This document shows, in pieces, positions 33,434-42,172 of a DNA stretch of 64,000 bases (within the stretch, counting starts at the first letter, position 1; every line of letters starts with the position of its first letter). Position numbers and translations under genes: made by a program. This DNA is from JASHVB01 sp963762885 (GTDB taxonomy: Bacteria > Pseudomonadota > Alphaproteobacteria > Acetobacterales > Acetobacteraceae), in the NCBI GenBank assembly GCA_963762885.1, contig CAVXNH010000071.1, positions 1 through 64,000 of the forward strand, written 5' to 3'. Under the pieces are notes generated by a model, which saw only the letters and a list, made by a program, of their open reading frames with translations, had not been told where the DNA came from and searched no databases.

Positions 33434-34957
33434 TCAAGCCGCGTGCAGCAGTTCCAGGACCTCTTCGTAGACGGCCATGTTCTTGCCGAACGAGATCGCC
33501 GCGGCCTGGGCACCGCACACCAGGTGCATCGAGCGCCACGGCGCCCGGGTGTTACGGTACTCTTCCACAATCGCCTGATGATGCTTGAACGCATGCATCT
33601 CCGTGAAGTTGTCGTGGCACACGATGTCGGCGAGGCGCTTCATGAACACCTCCGGATCGTAGCCGAGTTGCACGTACTGCTGCGCCAGGTTCACCGTGTG
33701 CCGCACTTCCGGCACCGCGCGCATCTGCCCCAGATTGCTCACCGCGGACCAGTCGGTCGGCGGCTGCGTGAAGATGCTCTGCGTAATGGCCTCGAGCAAC
33801 TCTTCCTGCGAACGATGCGGCAAGGCTGCGACCGCTTCCGGGTTCGGTTGCGGCGCCGGCTGCATGCGGTACTGCGTCGACTTCACTTCCGGCCCAGTGT
33901 GCCACAACAGCAGGGTCAGCAGCTTGTTCTTCTTGCTCAGCCCGTCGAGCTTGAGCAGGTAGCGGCGCAGGTTGGCGCTGGTGTGCAGATGCACATCCAT
34001 CGGGTTCCCGGTCAGCGACCGTAGGAACAGGCTCGCGGCGCCAATCGACAACGCCTCGCCGGCGCCTTCCATCGACAATCCGTCCGCCAGCGCCTGGGCC
34101 AGCAGCTTGGGGATTTCGGGATAGGTATCGACCAGCCCGATGGCCTCGCCGATCTCGCCGATCTTTGCCGTCTCATCATCCCCGGTCCGCTGCCGCAGGA
34201 TCCGCGTCATGAGTTCATGCTGTTCGATCAACGCGTCCACTTCCGGAACCGATCGCTGAGCGGGGAAGCGCGCCGCATAACGCACGGCGGGCCGCATCAG
34301 CACGGAGAGGTGCTCATGCCCGATCAGGTCCAGGCCACGCCAGAGGTAGCCGGGGAACAGGAAGTAGTGGTCGTCCAGCGTATTCTTCGGGATGGCCACG
34401 CTCATCAGCAGGTCGAACGCCTCGATCTCCGGGACGTTCTTCCATAGCCACTGAAAGTAGTGATCCGCCTTGTGATTCTCGCCGCGGCCCACGGACTTGA
34501 GGAAGGCTTCCTTGGTCGCCTCGATGCCTTTCCCGCGCGTCACGTCGCCGGACCCGTCCTGGGCCAGGTCTTCCTCCGCGGTCATCGCGCCGCCTTCGGC
34601 GTCCAAAGGCGCGAATTCCAGCAACTGGTAGGGTCCCGTCGCCGGGTCGTTGATGTGCTTGTTCGACAATGCAACGTGTTGCAGGACGGGAACGAACTTA
34701 TCCTCGCCCTCCAGCCGGTCGACCAGCTTCAGGATCGAATACATGCCGGCCAGGGGATGCAGCGGGCCGCCGTGATGGCCTGGGGGTAGATCGGCCGAGC
34801 GGGTCACCGCCAGCGCCGAGGCTGTCATCATGGTCTTGATCGGCACGCCGGCGCGCAGCTTCGCCAGGGTGAGATCGGTGATCTGGGATGGGGGGGTTTC
34901 TTCGATGAACCGTACTAAAGGTTCTATGTCGTCGGCAAACTGGACACGTTGCGGCAT
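33434..34957 (-). CDS. Large protein of unknown function
   Basis: Protein of 507 residues with no signal peptide, no transmembrane segment and no domain that I recognise. It is histidine-rich in places: SADLPPGHHGGPLHPLAGMY (about 54-73), GENHKADHYFQW, LDDHYFLFPGYLWRGLDLIG, HEHLSVLM, DVHLHTSANLRRYLL, HDNFTEMHAFKHHQ. The spacing of these clusters suggests a helical, possibly metal-dependent enzyme, but this is speculation. It begins MPQRVQFADDIEPLV after GGGAGAAAG. It lies between the GlcG-like gene and a 322-base gap, all on the minus strand; the long continuous frame and codon use leave little doubt that it is coding. Confidence 0.8.
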   Translation of the reverse strand: MPQRVQFADDIEPLVRFIEETPPSQITDLTLAKLRAGVPIKTMMTASALAVTRSADLPPGHHGGPLHPLAGMYSILKLVDRLEGEDKFVPVLQHVALSNKHINDPATGPYQLLEFAPLDAEGGAMTAEEDLAQDGSGDVTRGKGIEATKEAFLKSVGRGENHKADHYFQWLWKNVPEIEAFDLLMSVAIPKNTLDDHYFLFPGYLWRGLDLIGHEHLSVLMRPAVRYAARFPAQRSVPEVDALIEQHELMTRILRQRTGDDETAKIGEIGEAIGLVDTYPEIPKLLAQALADGLSMEGAGEALSIGAASLFLRSLTGNPMDVHLHTSANLRRYLLKLDGLSKKNKLLTLLLWHTGPEVKSTQYRMQPAPQPNPEAVAALPHRSQEELLEAITQSIFTQPPTDWSAVSNLGQMRAVPEVRHTVNLAQQYVQLGYDPEVFMKRLADIVCHDNFTEMHAFKHHQAIVEEYRNTRAPWRSMHLVCGAQAAAISFGKNMAVYEEVLELLHAA

Positions 34958-35279
34958 GGTGAACTTTCTCCCGTTTAAGCAGATTACGTCTGTATCGTTG
35001 GCTCCACTCTATCGCGATGCGCCTGACACCCAGCGGCTGAAGCGGTCTCGACCAGGAGCAGATTTCTGCATCGCACGGTATCCCGCCAGCACACACCAAG
35101 CGTCGGGCAATCTCACCTTGCCAGGCCTCGCTGTGCCGCGGGCAAACGGGTGGCGTCACGAGGCCTGGGTAAGCTCTCGCGGGGATCGTCACGCCTGGAT
35201 CGCGGGGTGTCAATACCCGCGTGAGAATACCTTGCGCTGAACGGCGACGATGCCGTTTTCCTGGCCGATCGTCTTCGGT
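34958..35279. other. Gene-free stretch
   Basis: 322 bases between two minus-strand genes. I see no repeat of the window's families and no credible gene. It presumably holds the promoter of the unknown gene ending at 33434. Confidence 0.4.
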
Positions 35280-36830
35280 TCAGCCGACGCTTATTGATTT
35301 CAACGCAATCCCGATCGGCCGCTTGTCGTCGCCGCCATCCATGTCGGGGCGGCGTGGGTGCGACAGGACCAGTTCCAGCAGTGCCGCTGCGCCGGCAGCC
35401 AAGGGACGCTGAAGCCGCAGCAAGTGGCTCTCCATCCGATACGATCCCAAATCAACTGTGCCTTGCGGTTTACCATTCAGCACGAAGCTCATCAGGCCAG
35501 GCTGCTTCCCGGGCCGCCGGTACGGAATGAAGCGCAGGTCGATCATGTTCACCGCTTCGGCGACCGAGAATTCCAGTGCGGCTTCGATCCCCAGCGACCA
35601 GGTGAAATCGTTTTCCGGCTCGGCCCAGCCCCATCGAATCAGCGCCTGCCCATCGCCACCACGAGCAAATGACACGGGCCGGCCGCGGCGCAACACGGAC
35701 ACGGCCGGCCCAGCCACAGCCGGGTACGGATTGACGAAACCTGCATCCTGCAACGTCGGCAAAGCACCCAGCCTGATCTGGCCAACCGGCCGCAAGGCTT
35801 TCTCCGGCGTCAGGTCGCCACAGCAGACCGGCCGCGCCGGACATGTCATCGATCGCGGCGACCGCATCACCGCGTACATGCACACCGGCTTGATCTGCCC
35901 CGTCGCGATCAACCGGTCCTCGACGGCCTGCATCTGTTCGAGGAACCTCACGTCGAGCGGATTGTCGAGATCGAAATTGCGCCCGAACCGCCGATCGTAG
36001 AACACGTCGGTTAGCCCGCCATTCGCAAAGAACTGTTCGAACCTGAAACCGGCATGCAGCAACTGCGGCAGAATGTCCTGCGCGCGAATACCTTCAAATC
36101 CCTCGACGGAACAATCCCAATTCTCATACCACCGATCGGCCTTCTGGAACATTCGATCCCATTTCAATCGATCGGGCAGATGCGGCCAGATCTGGCGCAC
36201 CACAGCGAGCGTTTCCGGCCACCGCATGTGCCCGTTGCGTCCGATCATATCCAAAGCGACAAAGACGCCTTCCGGATCCAGCCAGTGGGAGATTTGCTCG
36301 AACAGAAGCTCAAGTTCCACCAGATGGTGCAGGGATTGCAGCGCGATAAAGCCGGCGACGGGAGCGTTGATCGGCAAGGGCCGATTGAGATCCACCACCT
36401 CGACGCGGAGCAGATGCTCTAGCCCCTCGGCGCGAATCGTTTCGCGCGAGCGTTCGACCAACAGGGGCGATAATTCCAGGCAGGTTATGCGGAATGGGGC
36501 GAGGCCATGATCGCACGCCCACTTGACGATCTCGATCTCGCTGGCGCCGTAGCCGGAGCCGAGGCTCACGACCTCGGGAATTCCGCAGCGCTCGACGGCA
36601 TTCGCAATGCTGGTGGCGAGGATTGCAGGGATACTGTCGGTGCCGAACACCTCGCGGAGCCGGCCGGCGAGGAACCGGCCGTTCAGCCAATCGGCCGCGG
36701 GCGCGGCTGCGTGCATGTCTTGCACGTCGGCATATTGCCCAATCTGCGCCTGGATCTGCCGATCATAGGAGCCGCAATCTGGTGTCACCGGTTGCACCTC
36801 AAGACGCAGCGAAAGGGCGGCGCGAGGCAC
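35280..36830 (-). CDS. Class I SAM-dependent methyltransferase with C-terminal beta domain
   Basis: Protein of 516 residues in two parts. Residues 80-330 form a Rossmann methyltransferase: motif I VVSLGSGYGASEIEIVKWAC, motif II acidic end ITCLELSPLLVERSR, VEVVDLNRPLP, then FIALQSLHHLVELE and WLDPEGVFVALDM. Residues 360-516 are beta-rich (IRLGALPTLQDAGFVNPYPA, then FTWSLGIEAALEFSVAEAVN) and may be a carbohydrate-binding-like sandwich. Similar two-part enzymes occur in glycan or secondary-metabolite clusters, but no partner genes lie here. The substrate is unknown. Confidence 0.82.
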   Translation of the reverse strand: MPRAALSLRLEVQPVTPDCGSYDRQIQAQIGQYADVQDMHAAAPAADWLNGRFLAGRLREVFGTDSIPAILATSIANAVERCGIPEVVSLGSGYGASEIEIVKWACDHGLAPFRITCLELSPLLVERSRETIRAEGLEHLLRVEVVDLNRPLPINAPVAGFIALQSLHHLVELELLFEQISHWLDPEGVFVALDMIGRNGHMRWPETLAVVRQIWPHLPDRLKWDRMFQKADRWYENWDCSVEGFEGIRAQDILPQLLHAGFRFEQFFANGGLTDVFYDRRFGRNFDLDNPLDVRFLEQMQAVEDRLIATGQIKPVCMYAVMRSPRSMTCPARPVCCGDLTPEKALRPVGQIRLGALPTLQDAGFVNPYPAVAGPAVSVLRRGRPVSFARGGDGQALIRWGWAEPENDFTWSLGIEAALEFSVAEAVNMIDLRFIPYRRPGKQPGLMSFVLNGKPQGTVDLGSYRMESHLLRLQRPLAAGAAALLELVLSHPRRPDMDGGDDKRPIGIALKSISVG

Positions 36831-36949
36831 TGATATCGGTAAATGCCTTGATTTTAGGTTAACGCGATACCGATCGGCACACCATGCTTCGGTTCCTCAT
36901 ACTCGCGCTGCACGCCGTGGTCATTTCGATGCCCTGCGGTGAGCGCGCT

Positions 36950-37708
36950 TCACCCCTCGCCGCGCCTCCGCATGATCGCCGCGCCGATCGCGCCCAGCCC
37001 GAAATTGATCGCGATGCCGGCCAGCGACAGCAGCACCAATGCGGCGAACATGCGGGGAATTTCCAGCCGGTAGCCCGCCTCCAGAATGCGATACGCCAGT
37101 CCGGACGCGAACCCGCCGGAGCCGGCGACGAACTCCGCTACCACCGCGCCGACCAGCGCCAGCCCGCCGGAAATCCGCAGCCCAGCAAGGAAGTACGGCA
37201 GCGCCACCGGCAGCCGCAGCAGCCACAGCGCCTGCCAGCGCCGCGCACCATACAGCCGGAACAGGTCGGCGAGGTCGGTGGGGGTCGCCGCCAATCCCGC
37301 CGCCGTATTGGCGAACACCGGAAAGAACGCCACGATCGTTGCGCACACCACCAGCGACGTGAACGGGTCGCCGACCCACACGATGATCAGCGGCGCGATC
37401 GCCACGATCGGCGTGACTTGCAAAACCACAGCCCAGGGCTGGATCGCTGCCTGCGCCAATCGACTCGCCGCCATCGCGAGCGCCATTGCTCCGCCCAGCA
37501 GCGCAGCGACGATCAGCGCGACGAAGGTCACCACCAGCGTCGATGCGAGTGAGGTCAGCAATCCGATCGGGTCGGCGAAGAACGCGCCGACGATGGCGAT
37601 CGGCCCGGGCACCAGGTAGACCGGCACGCCGGACAGGCGCACCGCCGCCTCCCACGCCACCAGCGCGAGCAAGCCGAACAACGCCGGAGCAACGCGGTCG
37701 ATGATCAT
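36950..37708 (-). CDS. ABC transporter permease (NMT1/SsuC-type)
   Basis: Inner-membrane permease of 252 residues with about six helices. The EAA loop is visible as ATPTDLADLFRLYGARRWQA followed by LWLLRLPVALPYFLAGLRIS. The ATG at 37708 overlaps the ATPase stop by four bases, and GGAGGCGC precedes it, so the two are translationally coupled. With the ATPase and the NMT1-like binding protein encoded upstream it forms a complete importer of the taurine/nitrate/pyrimidine class. Confidence 0.92.
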   Translation of the reverse strand: MIIDRVAPALFGLLALVAWEAAVRLSGVPVYLVPGPIAIVGAFFADPIGLLTSLASTLVVTFVALIVAALLGGAMALAMAASRLAQAAIQPWAVVLQVTPIVAIAPLIIVWVGDPFTSLVVCATIVAFFPVFANTAAGLAATPTDLADLFRLYGARRWQALWLLRLPVALPYFLAGLRISGGLALVGAVVAEFVAGSGGFASGLAYRILEAGYRLEIPRMFAALVLLSLAGIAINFGLGAIGAAIMRRRGEG

Positions 37709-38448
37709 TGCGCCTCCAGCGAGGCTTCCATCGCCCGCGATATCTCCGCCACTAACGCGGCGTAAGCAGGATCCAGCCGCGTCGCCGGTTCGGGACGCAG
37801 CGGAGACAGCATCTCGCATTCGATGCGGCCGGGCCGAGGCGTCATCAGCACGATACGACGCGCAAGAAACGCCGCTTCGTAGATCGAGTGGGTGACGAAC
37901 ACCACGGTGCACCCGATCGCTTGCCACAGCGTCAGCAGGTCGGCTTGCAAGCGGTGGCGGGTGAATTCGTCCAGCGCGGCGAACGGCTCGTCCATCAGCA
38001 GCAGGCGCGGGCGAGTCACCAGGGCTCGCGCGATCGAAACCCGCATGCGCATGCCGCCGGACAGTTGGCGCGGACGCGCGGTTTCGAAGCCGGTAAGACC
38101 GACGCGGTCGAGCGCGGCATGCACCTCCGGCATCGCCTGTGCCTGCGACACGCCGCGCAGGCGCAGCGGGAGCCAGACGTTGTCCTCAGCGCTGGCCCAG
38201 GGCAGCAGCGTGGCGTCCTGGAACACGAACCCGACCTCGCCTGGTGTCGGCGCGTGGCCGGCGTCCCAGTGCAACACTCCGGAATCCGGACGGTCGAGGC
38301 CGGCGATCAGCCGCAGCAACGTCGATTTGCCGCAGCCCGACGGACCGAGCAATGCGACGAAGTCGCCTGCGTCCAGGCGCAGCGAAACGTCGCGCAGGGC
38401 TTCGACGCCGCCGGCAAAGCGGCGGCCGACGGACGTAACGGTCAGCAC
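37705..38448 (-). CDS. ABC transporter ATP-binding protein (SsuB/ThiZ-type)
   Basis: ATPase of 247 residues, with Walker A GPSGCGKST, Q-loop VFQDATLLPW, signature QLSGGMRMRVSIARAL, Walker B RLLLMDEPFAALDE and H-loop VTHSIYEA. I take the GTG at 38448 as start (VLTVTSVGRRFAGGVEAL). The frame could extend 17 codons upstream, but that part is a translated palindrome (the peptide GRDKPGHDGG). The operon is binding protein, ATPase, permease. It powers import by the neighbouring permease. Confidence 0.9.
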   Translation of the reverse strand: MLTVTSVGRRFAGGVEALRDVSLRLDAGDFVALLGPSGCGKSTLLRLIAGLDRPDSGVLHWDAGHAPTPGEVGFVFQDATLLPWASAEDNVWLPLRLRGVSQAQAMPEVHAALDRVGLTGFETARPRQLSGGMRMRVSIARALVTRPRLLLMDEPFAALDEFTRHRLQADLLTLWQAIGCTVVFVTHSIYEAAFLARRIVLMTPRPGRIECEMLSPLRPEPATRLDPAYAALVAEISRAMEASLEAQ

Positions 38449-38452
38449 GCCC

Positions 38453-38495
38453 CCGTCATGGCCGGGCTTGTCCCGGCCATCCACGCCTTTCGGTG
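38453..38495. repeat. GTCATGGCCGG palindrome at a gene start
   Basis: Hairpin gtcatggccgggcttgtccc ggccatccacgcc directly upstream of the ATPase start codon and 20 bases after the binding-protein stop. In the spliced transcript it would form a stem between two cistrons, which could protect or terminate the mRNA. Confidence 0.7.
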
Positions 38496-38514
38496 GCACG
38501 ACAACGATACGCCA

Positions 38515-39501
38515 TCAGTGCTTCAACTCCATGCCGACCTTCTGATCGACGAACTTCAAAGTGTAGGCCTGGGTGACGTCCAGGCCTTTCGGATACAGTC
38601 CCTCGGCCTCCGTCGCCTTGTAGAACGCGGCCCATCGCGCGGCGGTCATCGCGCCGATGCCCATGCCCCCTGCATCGCCCGAGTCAAGAATGCCGTGCGA
38701 TTTCAGCGAATCGCGGCCATAGGCGATCAGCGCGTCGGTCATCTCCGGGTTCTCGTGCTTGATCATCGCGTTCGCCGCCGACGGGTCGCCGTAGAGATAC
38801 GCATACCAACCTTCGATCGACGCATCGACGAAGCGCTTTACCAGGTCCGGATTGCTGTCGATGTTCTTGTCGGAGGTAGCGATCAGGCTGGCATAGCCGG
38901 AGAACCCCGCATCGGCCACCAGCAGCACGACCGGAGACTCACCCGTAGCCTGCTGGATCGAGAACGGCTCGGAGCCGAGATAGCCCTGTTGGATCGCCTG
39001 CTTGTTCGCCAGGAACGGCGCCAGGTTGAAGGTATAGGGGCGGATCTGGCTGTCGGAATAACTGAACTTCACCCTGAGGAAATTCCACCAACCGACCCGC
39101 GTGTCCGAGCTGATCATGATCGGCTTGCCCTTCAACGCCGGGAAGCTGTCGTTGCCCTGGCCGGGATGCGCGATCAGCACCGCGGGGTCTTTCTGAAACA
39201 TCGACGCGACGGTGCGGAACGGGATGTGTTCCTTGACGAAATTCAAAGCCAGGAACGAGTTCGAGCAAATGTTGAAGTCCAGCCGTCCGGCGAGCAATAG
39301 CTGGGGGTGGTTCACCTGCGGCCCACCTTGCTGGATGGTCACATCCAGGCCGTGCCTGGCATAGATGCCGGTCGCTGCCGCCTGGTAGTAGCCGCCGTAT
39401 TCCGCCTCGGCCTTCCAATCGAGGCCGAACGCGACGTGGTCGTTCGCCGCCGCCGTCAGCGGCAACGCAAGCATGGTCAAGAGTGCGGCAAGGCGTCGCA
39501 T
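38515..39501 (-). CDS. ABC transporter substrate-binding protein, NMT1/THI5-like
   Basis: Periplasmic binding protein of 328 residues. The signal peptide is RRLAALLTMLALPLTAAAN. The mature part has the NMT1 pattern: FGLDWKAEAEYGGYYQAAAT near the start, GLDVTIQQGG, AGRLDFNICSNSF and SFPALKGKPIMISSDTRVGWW. Relatives bind hydroxymethyl-pyrimidine, riboflavin or other heterocycles, or sulfonates; I cannot pick one. I see no TPP riboswitch in the 180 bases upstream. It is the first gene of the importer operon and diverges from the SDR pair. Confidence 0.9.
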   Translation of the reverse strand: MRRLAALLTMLALPLTAAANDHVAFGLDWKAEAEYGGYYQAAATGIYARHGLDVTIQQGGPQVNHPQLLLAGRLDFNICSNSFLALNFVKEHIPFRTVASMFQKDPAVLIAHPGQGNDSFPALKGKPIMISSDTRVGWWNFLRVKFSYSDSQIRPYTFNLAPFLANKQAIQQGYLGSEPFSIQQATGESPVVLLVADAGFSGYASLIATSDKNIDSNPDLVKRFVDASIEGWYAYLYGDPSAANAMIKHENPEMTDALIAYGRDSLKSHGILDSGDAGGMGIGAMTAARWAAFYKATEAEGLYPKGLDVTQAYTLKFVDQKVGMELKH

Positions 39502-39685
39502 GACTGTCTCCCCCGTCCGGTCGAGGCGCTGTGCCACCGGCGCGCGCACAATGGCACCGATGCGGAGGGAGGCAAGATGCGGATCGGCGATACCGCAATG
39601 ATCCGGGCTGTCGCACAAGCGAGGTTTCCCGATTGCCGGCTTTGCGGCACGATGCGCCGATGCGCCATCACCAGGGCACCCCGCC

Positions 39686-40408
39686 ATGAACTTCGGCCTC
39701 GCCGGACGCCGCGCCATCGTGACCGGCCATCGCGGCGGCATCGGCTCCGCCATCGCCAGCGTGCTGGCACGGGACGGCGTCGCGGTGACCGGCCTCGACT
39801 TGCCGGATTTCGACCTGTCGGACACTGCGACTCTTGAAGCCCGCTTGGCCACGCTGGTCGCCGAACGTGGCCCGATCGACATCCTGGTGAACAACGCCGG
39901 CGTCACCGTGCTGGGCAGCGTGCTGGAAACCTCCCTGGCGGAAGTGGAACGCGTGTTCCGGGTCAACTTCCTCGCCGCCTATGCGCTGATGCGCGCGGTG
40001 CTGCCGGGGATGGTGGAGCGGCGGCGTGGCGCGATCGTCAATATCGCGTCGGACCAAGCGTTGATCGGCAAGCAGGTCAGCGCGGCCTATGGCGCGTCGA
40101 AGGCGGCGATCGCGCAGCTTTCCCGCAGTGCGGCGCTGGATTGGGCGCGATTCGGCATCCGCGTGAACTGTATCGCACCAGGCAGCACGGACACGCCGAT
40201 GCTCGCCGCGGTGATCGGCGATCTTGCCGCGGCCTATCCCGACCGGTTCCCGACATCCTCGGCGGATGCGTATCGCTCCGGCGTGCCGTTGGGACGGTTC
40301 GCCCGGCCAGAGGAGATCGCGACGGCGGTGGCGTTCCTCGCGTCGGATGCGGCGTCGTTCGTCACCGGCGTGGTGCTGCCGGTGGATGGCGGCACGACCG
40401 CGGCGTGA
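39686..40408 (+). CDS. SDR-family oxidoreductase 1
   Basis: NAD(P)-dependent classical short-chain dehydrogenase of 240 residues. The cofactor motif is TGHRGGIGSA (13-22); NNAG follows (about 70). The catalytic Ser is in NIASDQALIG and the YxxxK is YGASK. It ends with the usual TGVVLPVDGGTTAA. The start at 39686 is preceded only by weak purines. Its stop overlaps the start of the next SDR (GTGA), so the two are coupled and probably catalyse linked steps. Confidence 0.9.
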   Translation: MNFGLAGRRAIVTGHRGGIGSAIASVLARDGVAVTGLDLPDFDLSDTATLEARLATLVAERGPIDILVNNAGVTVLGSVLETSLAEVERVFRVNFLAAYALMRAVLPGMVERRRGAIVNIASDQALIGKQVSAAYGASKAAIAQLSRSAALDWARFGIRVNCIAPGSTDTPMLAAVIGDLAAAYPDRFPTSSADAYRSGVPLGRFARPEEIATAVAFLASDAASFVTGVVLPVDGGTTAA

Positions 40409-41103
40409 GCGAGCGTATCGCAGTGGTGACCGGCGGCACGCGCGGCATCGGCCGGGCAATCGCCGCGCGTCTGGCAGCCGACGGCTATCGCGTGATCGTC
40501 GTATCGCGCCACGAACCGGCGCATTGCGAATTTGAATTCCGGTCCTGCGACGTGACGGACGCGGCGTCGGTGCGCGGGCTGTTCGCCGGACTGACGCGGG
40601 TCGATGCGCTGGTGAATTGCGCTGGCCTGGCGGGAGCAAACACGCTGGAAGGCGACGACGCACTATGGCACGCGATCGTCGCGGCAAATCTGCACGGCAC
40701 ATATTACTGCTGCAAGGCGGCGCTGCCCCTATTGCCGGACGGCAGCGGCCGGATTGTGAATATCGCTTCGGTCCTCGGGCTGCGCGGCGTCGCCGATCAA
40801 ACGGCATACTGCGCGGCGAAGCACGGTGTGGTGGGCTTCACCCGAGCGCTGGCTCTGGCGCTGGCGCCTCGCGGCATCACGGTGAATGCGATCTGCCCCG
40901 GCTGGGTGGACACCGACATGGCTCACCAACGCTTTTCCGAACTCGGCATCACGCCCGAAGCCGCGGCGGCCGGCGTACCGACGGGACACATCGCCGCACC
41001 GGAGGAGGTCGCCGATGCAGTTGCCTGGCTGCTACAGCCGCAGGCTCGCAGCATCACCGGCCACGCCTTACCGATCGATGGAGGCACGCTCTCCCTCCCA
41101 TAA
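40405..41103 (+). CDS. SDR-family oxidoreductase 2 (FabG-like)
   Basis: Short-chain dehydrogenase of 232 residues. The start is the GTG overlapping the previous stop. Motifs are TGGTRGIGRA (8-17), NCAG in place of NNAG (about 73), Ser in NIASVLG, and YCAAK as YxxxK. The C-terminus is SITGHALPIDGGTLSLP. The two dehydrogenases share the fold but are not close copies. The pair resembles dehydrogenase couples in aromatic or sugar oxidation. The nearby divergent importer may supply the substrate, which is inference. Confidence 0.9.
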   Translation: MSERIAVVTGGTRGIGRAIAARLAADGYRVIVVSRHEPAHCEFEFRSCDVTDAASVRGLFAGLTRVDALVNCAGLAGANTLEGDDALWHAIVAANLHGTYYCCKAALPLLPDGSGRIVNIASVLGLRGVADQTAYCAAKHGVVGFTRALALALAPRGITVNAICPGWVDTDMAHQRFSELGITPEAAAAGVPTGHIAAPEEVADAVAWLLQPQARSITGHALPIDGGTLSLP

Positions 41104-41203
41104 AAACCTCTCCCGCGGGAGCAGGAGAGGCAGGCCACCGGGCGCGCGACCCGGTGGTCGATGGTGCGCAGCACTAAGGGTGAGTGTGATCGGGTCGGCA
41201 CAC
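41104..41203. repeat. CCTCTCCCGCGGGAG repeat with GATCGGGTCGGCA tail
   Basis: A hairpin (cctctcccgcgggagcagga gagg) is followed by a second (ccaccgggcgcgcgacccggtgg) and the tail 'gggtgagtgtgatcgggtcg'. The same three-part layout, with about 70% identity by eye, recurs at 63258-63357. Confidence 0.7.
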
Positions 41204-41206
41204 TGC

Positions 41207-41650
41207 ATGCTCATCTGTTGCATCGCGGCAACGCTCGCCTCCACCGAGGCTGCGTCACCGCCAAGCGCCACCTTTACCCAGGTGGATGCCGCCGGCGAGG
41301 CAATCGGTGAGAGCCACCAAGCCACCTGCGACATGGACGGTTGTCGCGCCGTGCTTCCCGTCGCCTTCCCCGCAGGAATTTGCATCGTCGCTGTCGACGT
41401 ATCATCGCACGACCGGTCGTCCACCGCCTCGCTGCGATATTCGTTGCGTGGCTGCACACCGCCCCGCGCCAAGGAAGACTCGTTCCTCGACAACCAATAT
41501 CCGTCACGCGTGAAGCTCGACCGCTATCACGCAGCCACGCAGATCATCACCTTGCGTCTTGGGACCGCCCTGAGCACCAAGACCCCAAACGGCGAACAAC
41601 CGTCGTTGCTCCGCCTGGACCTGATATTTCCACCGCCAGCACAGAGATAA
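41207..41650 (+). CDS. Hypothetical exported protein
   Basis: About 147 residues starting MLICCIAATLASTEAASPPS, which looks like a short signal peptide. The mature part has five cysteines (CDMDGC, ICIV, GCTPP) and a beta-rich composition; no family is recognised. The ATG at 41207 is chosen because it precedes the signal, but the frame is open further upstream through a repeat, so the start is uncertain. It stands between the SDR pair and a small minus-strand gene. Confidence 0.5.
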   Translation: MLICCIAATLASTEAASPPSATFTQVDAAGEAIGESHQATCDMDGCRAVLPVAFPAGICIVAVDVSSHDRSSTASLRYSLRGCTPPRAKEDSFLDNQYPSRVKLDRYHAATQIITLRLGTALSTKTPNGEQPSLLRLDLIFPPPAQR

Positions 41651-41723
41651 AGGCCGAATTCCACCAACCAGCGATATTGGAATCAGTTCTGGCGCCGTGC
41701 GATCGCGCCCATGCTCCTGCCTT

Positions 41724-42005
41724 CTATGTCGAGGACTTCAACTTCCCGATCAGGTCGAGCGCCTTGTCCTTAAGGTCCGGCGGGCAGCCCGGGATATAGA
41801 ACCCGTTGATCTCCGTGGAGACGTTGAGCTGGCTCTTCCAATGCAGGTAGCACAAGCCACCGCCTTGCATGTTGAAGTGCAAATGTGGCGTGACCGTCTT
41901 CTTCGGATAGAACCCTTCCGGGCCAGGAAAGCTATCGCCGATCTCCCATCCCGCCTTCTGCATAAATTCCTTGACCGACTGACTGCTCTGGTTGGTCATG
42001 ATCAT
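41724..42005 (-). CDS. Small hypothetical protein
   Basis: Protein of 93 residues. The start MIMTNQSSQSVKEFMQKAGW has AGGAGGC ten bases upstream, an optimal ribosome site. It contains GDSFPGPEGFYPKKTVTPHL, then HFNMQGGGLCYLHWKS and FYIPGCPPDLKDKALDLIGK. The two lone cysteines and HLH pattern give no clear function. No family is recognised. It is convergent with the hypothetical exported protein and divergent from the Cox11-cytochrome gene. Confidence 0.65.
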   Translation of the reverse strand: MIMTNQSSQSVKEFMQKAGWEIGDSFPGPEGFYPKKTVTPHLHFNMQGGGLCYLHWKSQLNVSTEINGFYIPGCPPDLKDKALDLIGKLKSST

Positions 42006-42172
42006 GGACGTTAGCCTCCTGTTGGAGCCAGACTTCCCACAACTTAGACTTGGCCGAACGGCCCGGCAACGTTCGTGTTCGCGACAGCGGAGCTGGCCGG
42101 CGACGGGCCGTATGATCGGGTGATGGCGATGCAATTTGAGCATCTGTGGGCCGGAGGGGTATAACGTCGGCC

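Noticed and set aside
39502..39685. TPP riboswitch before the NMT1-like importer
   Set aside because: I looked for the conserved CTGAGA and ACCTG-type elements in the leader and found none.
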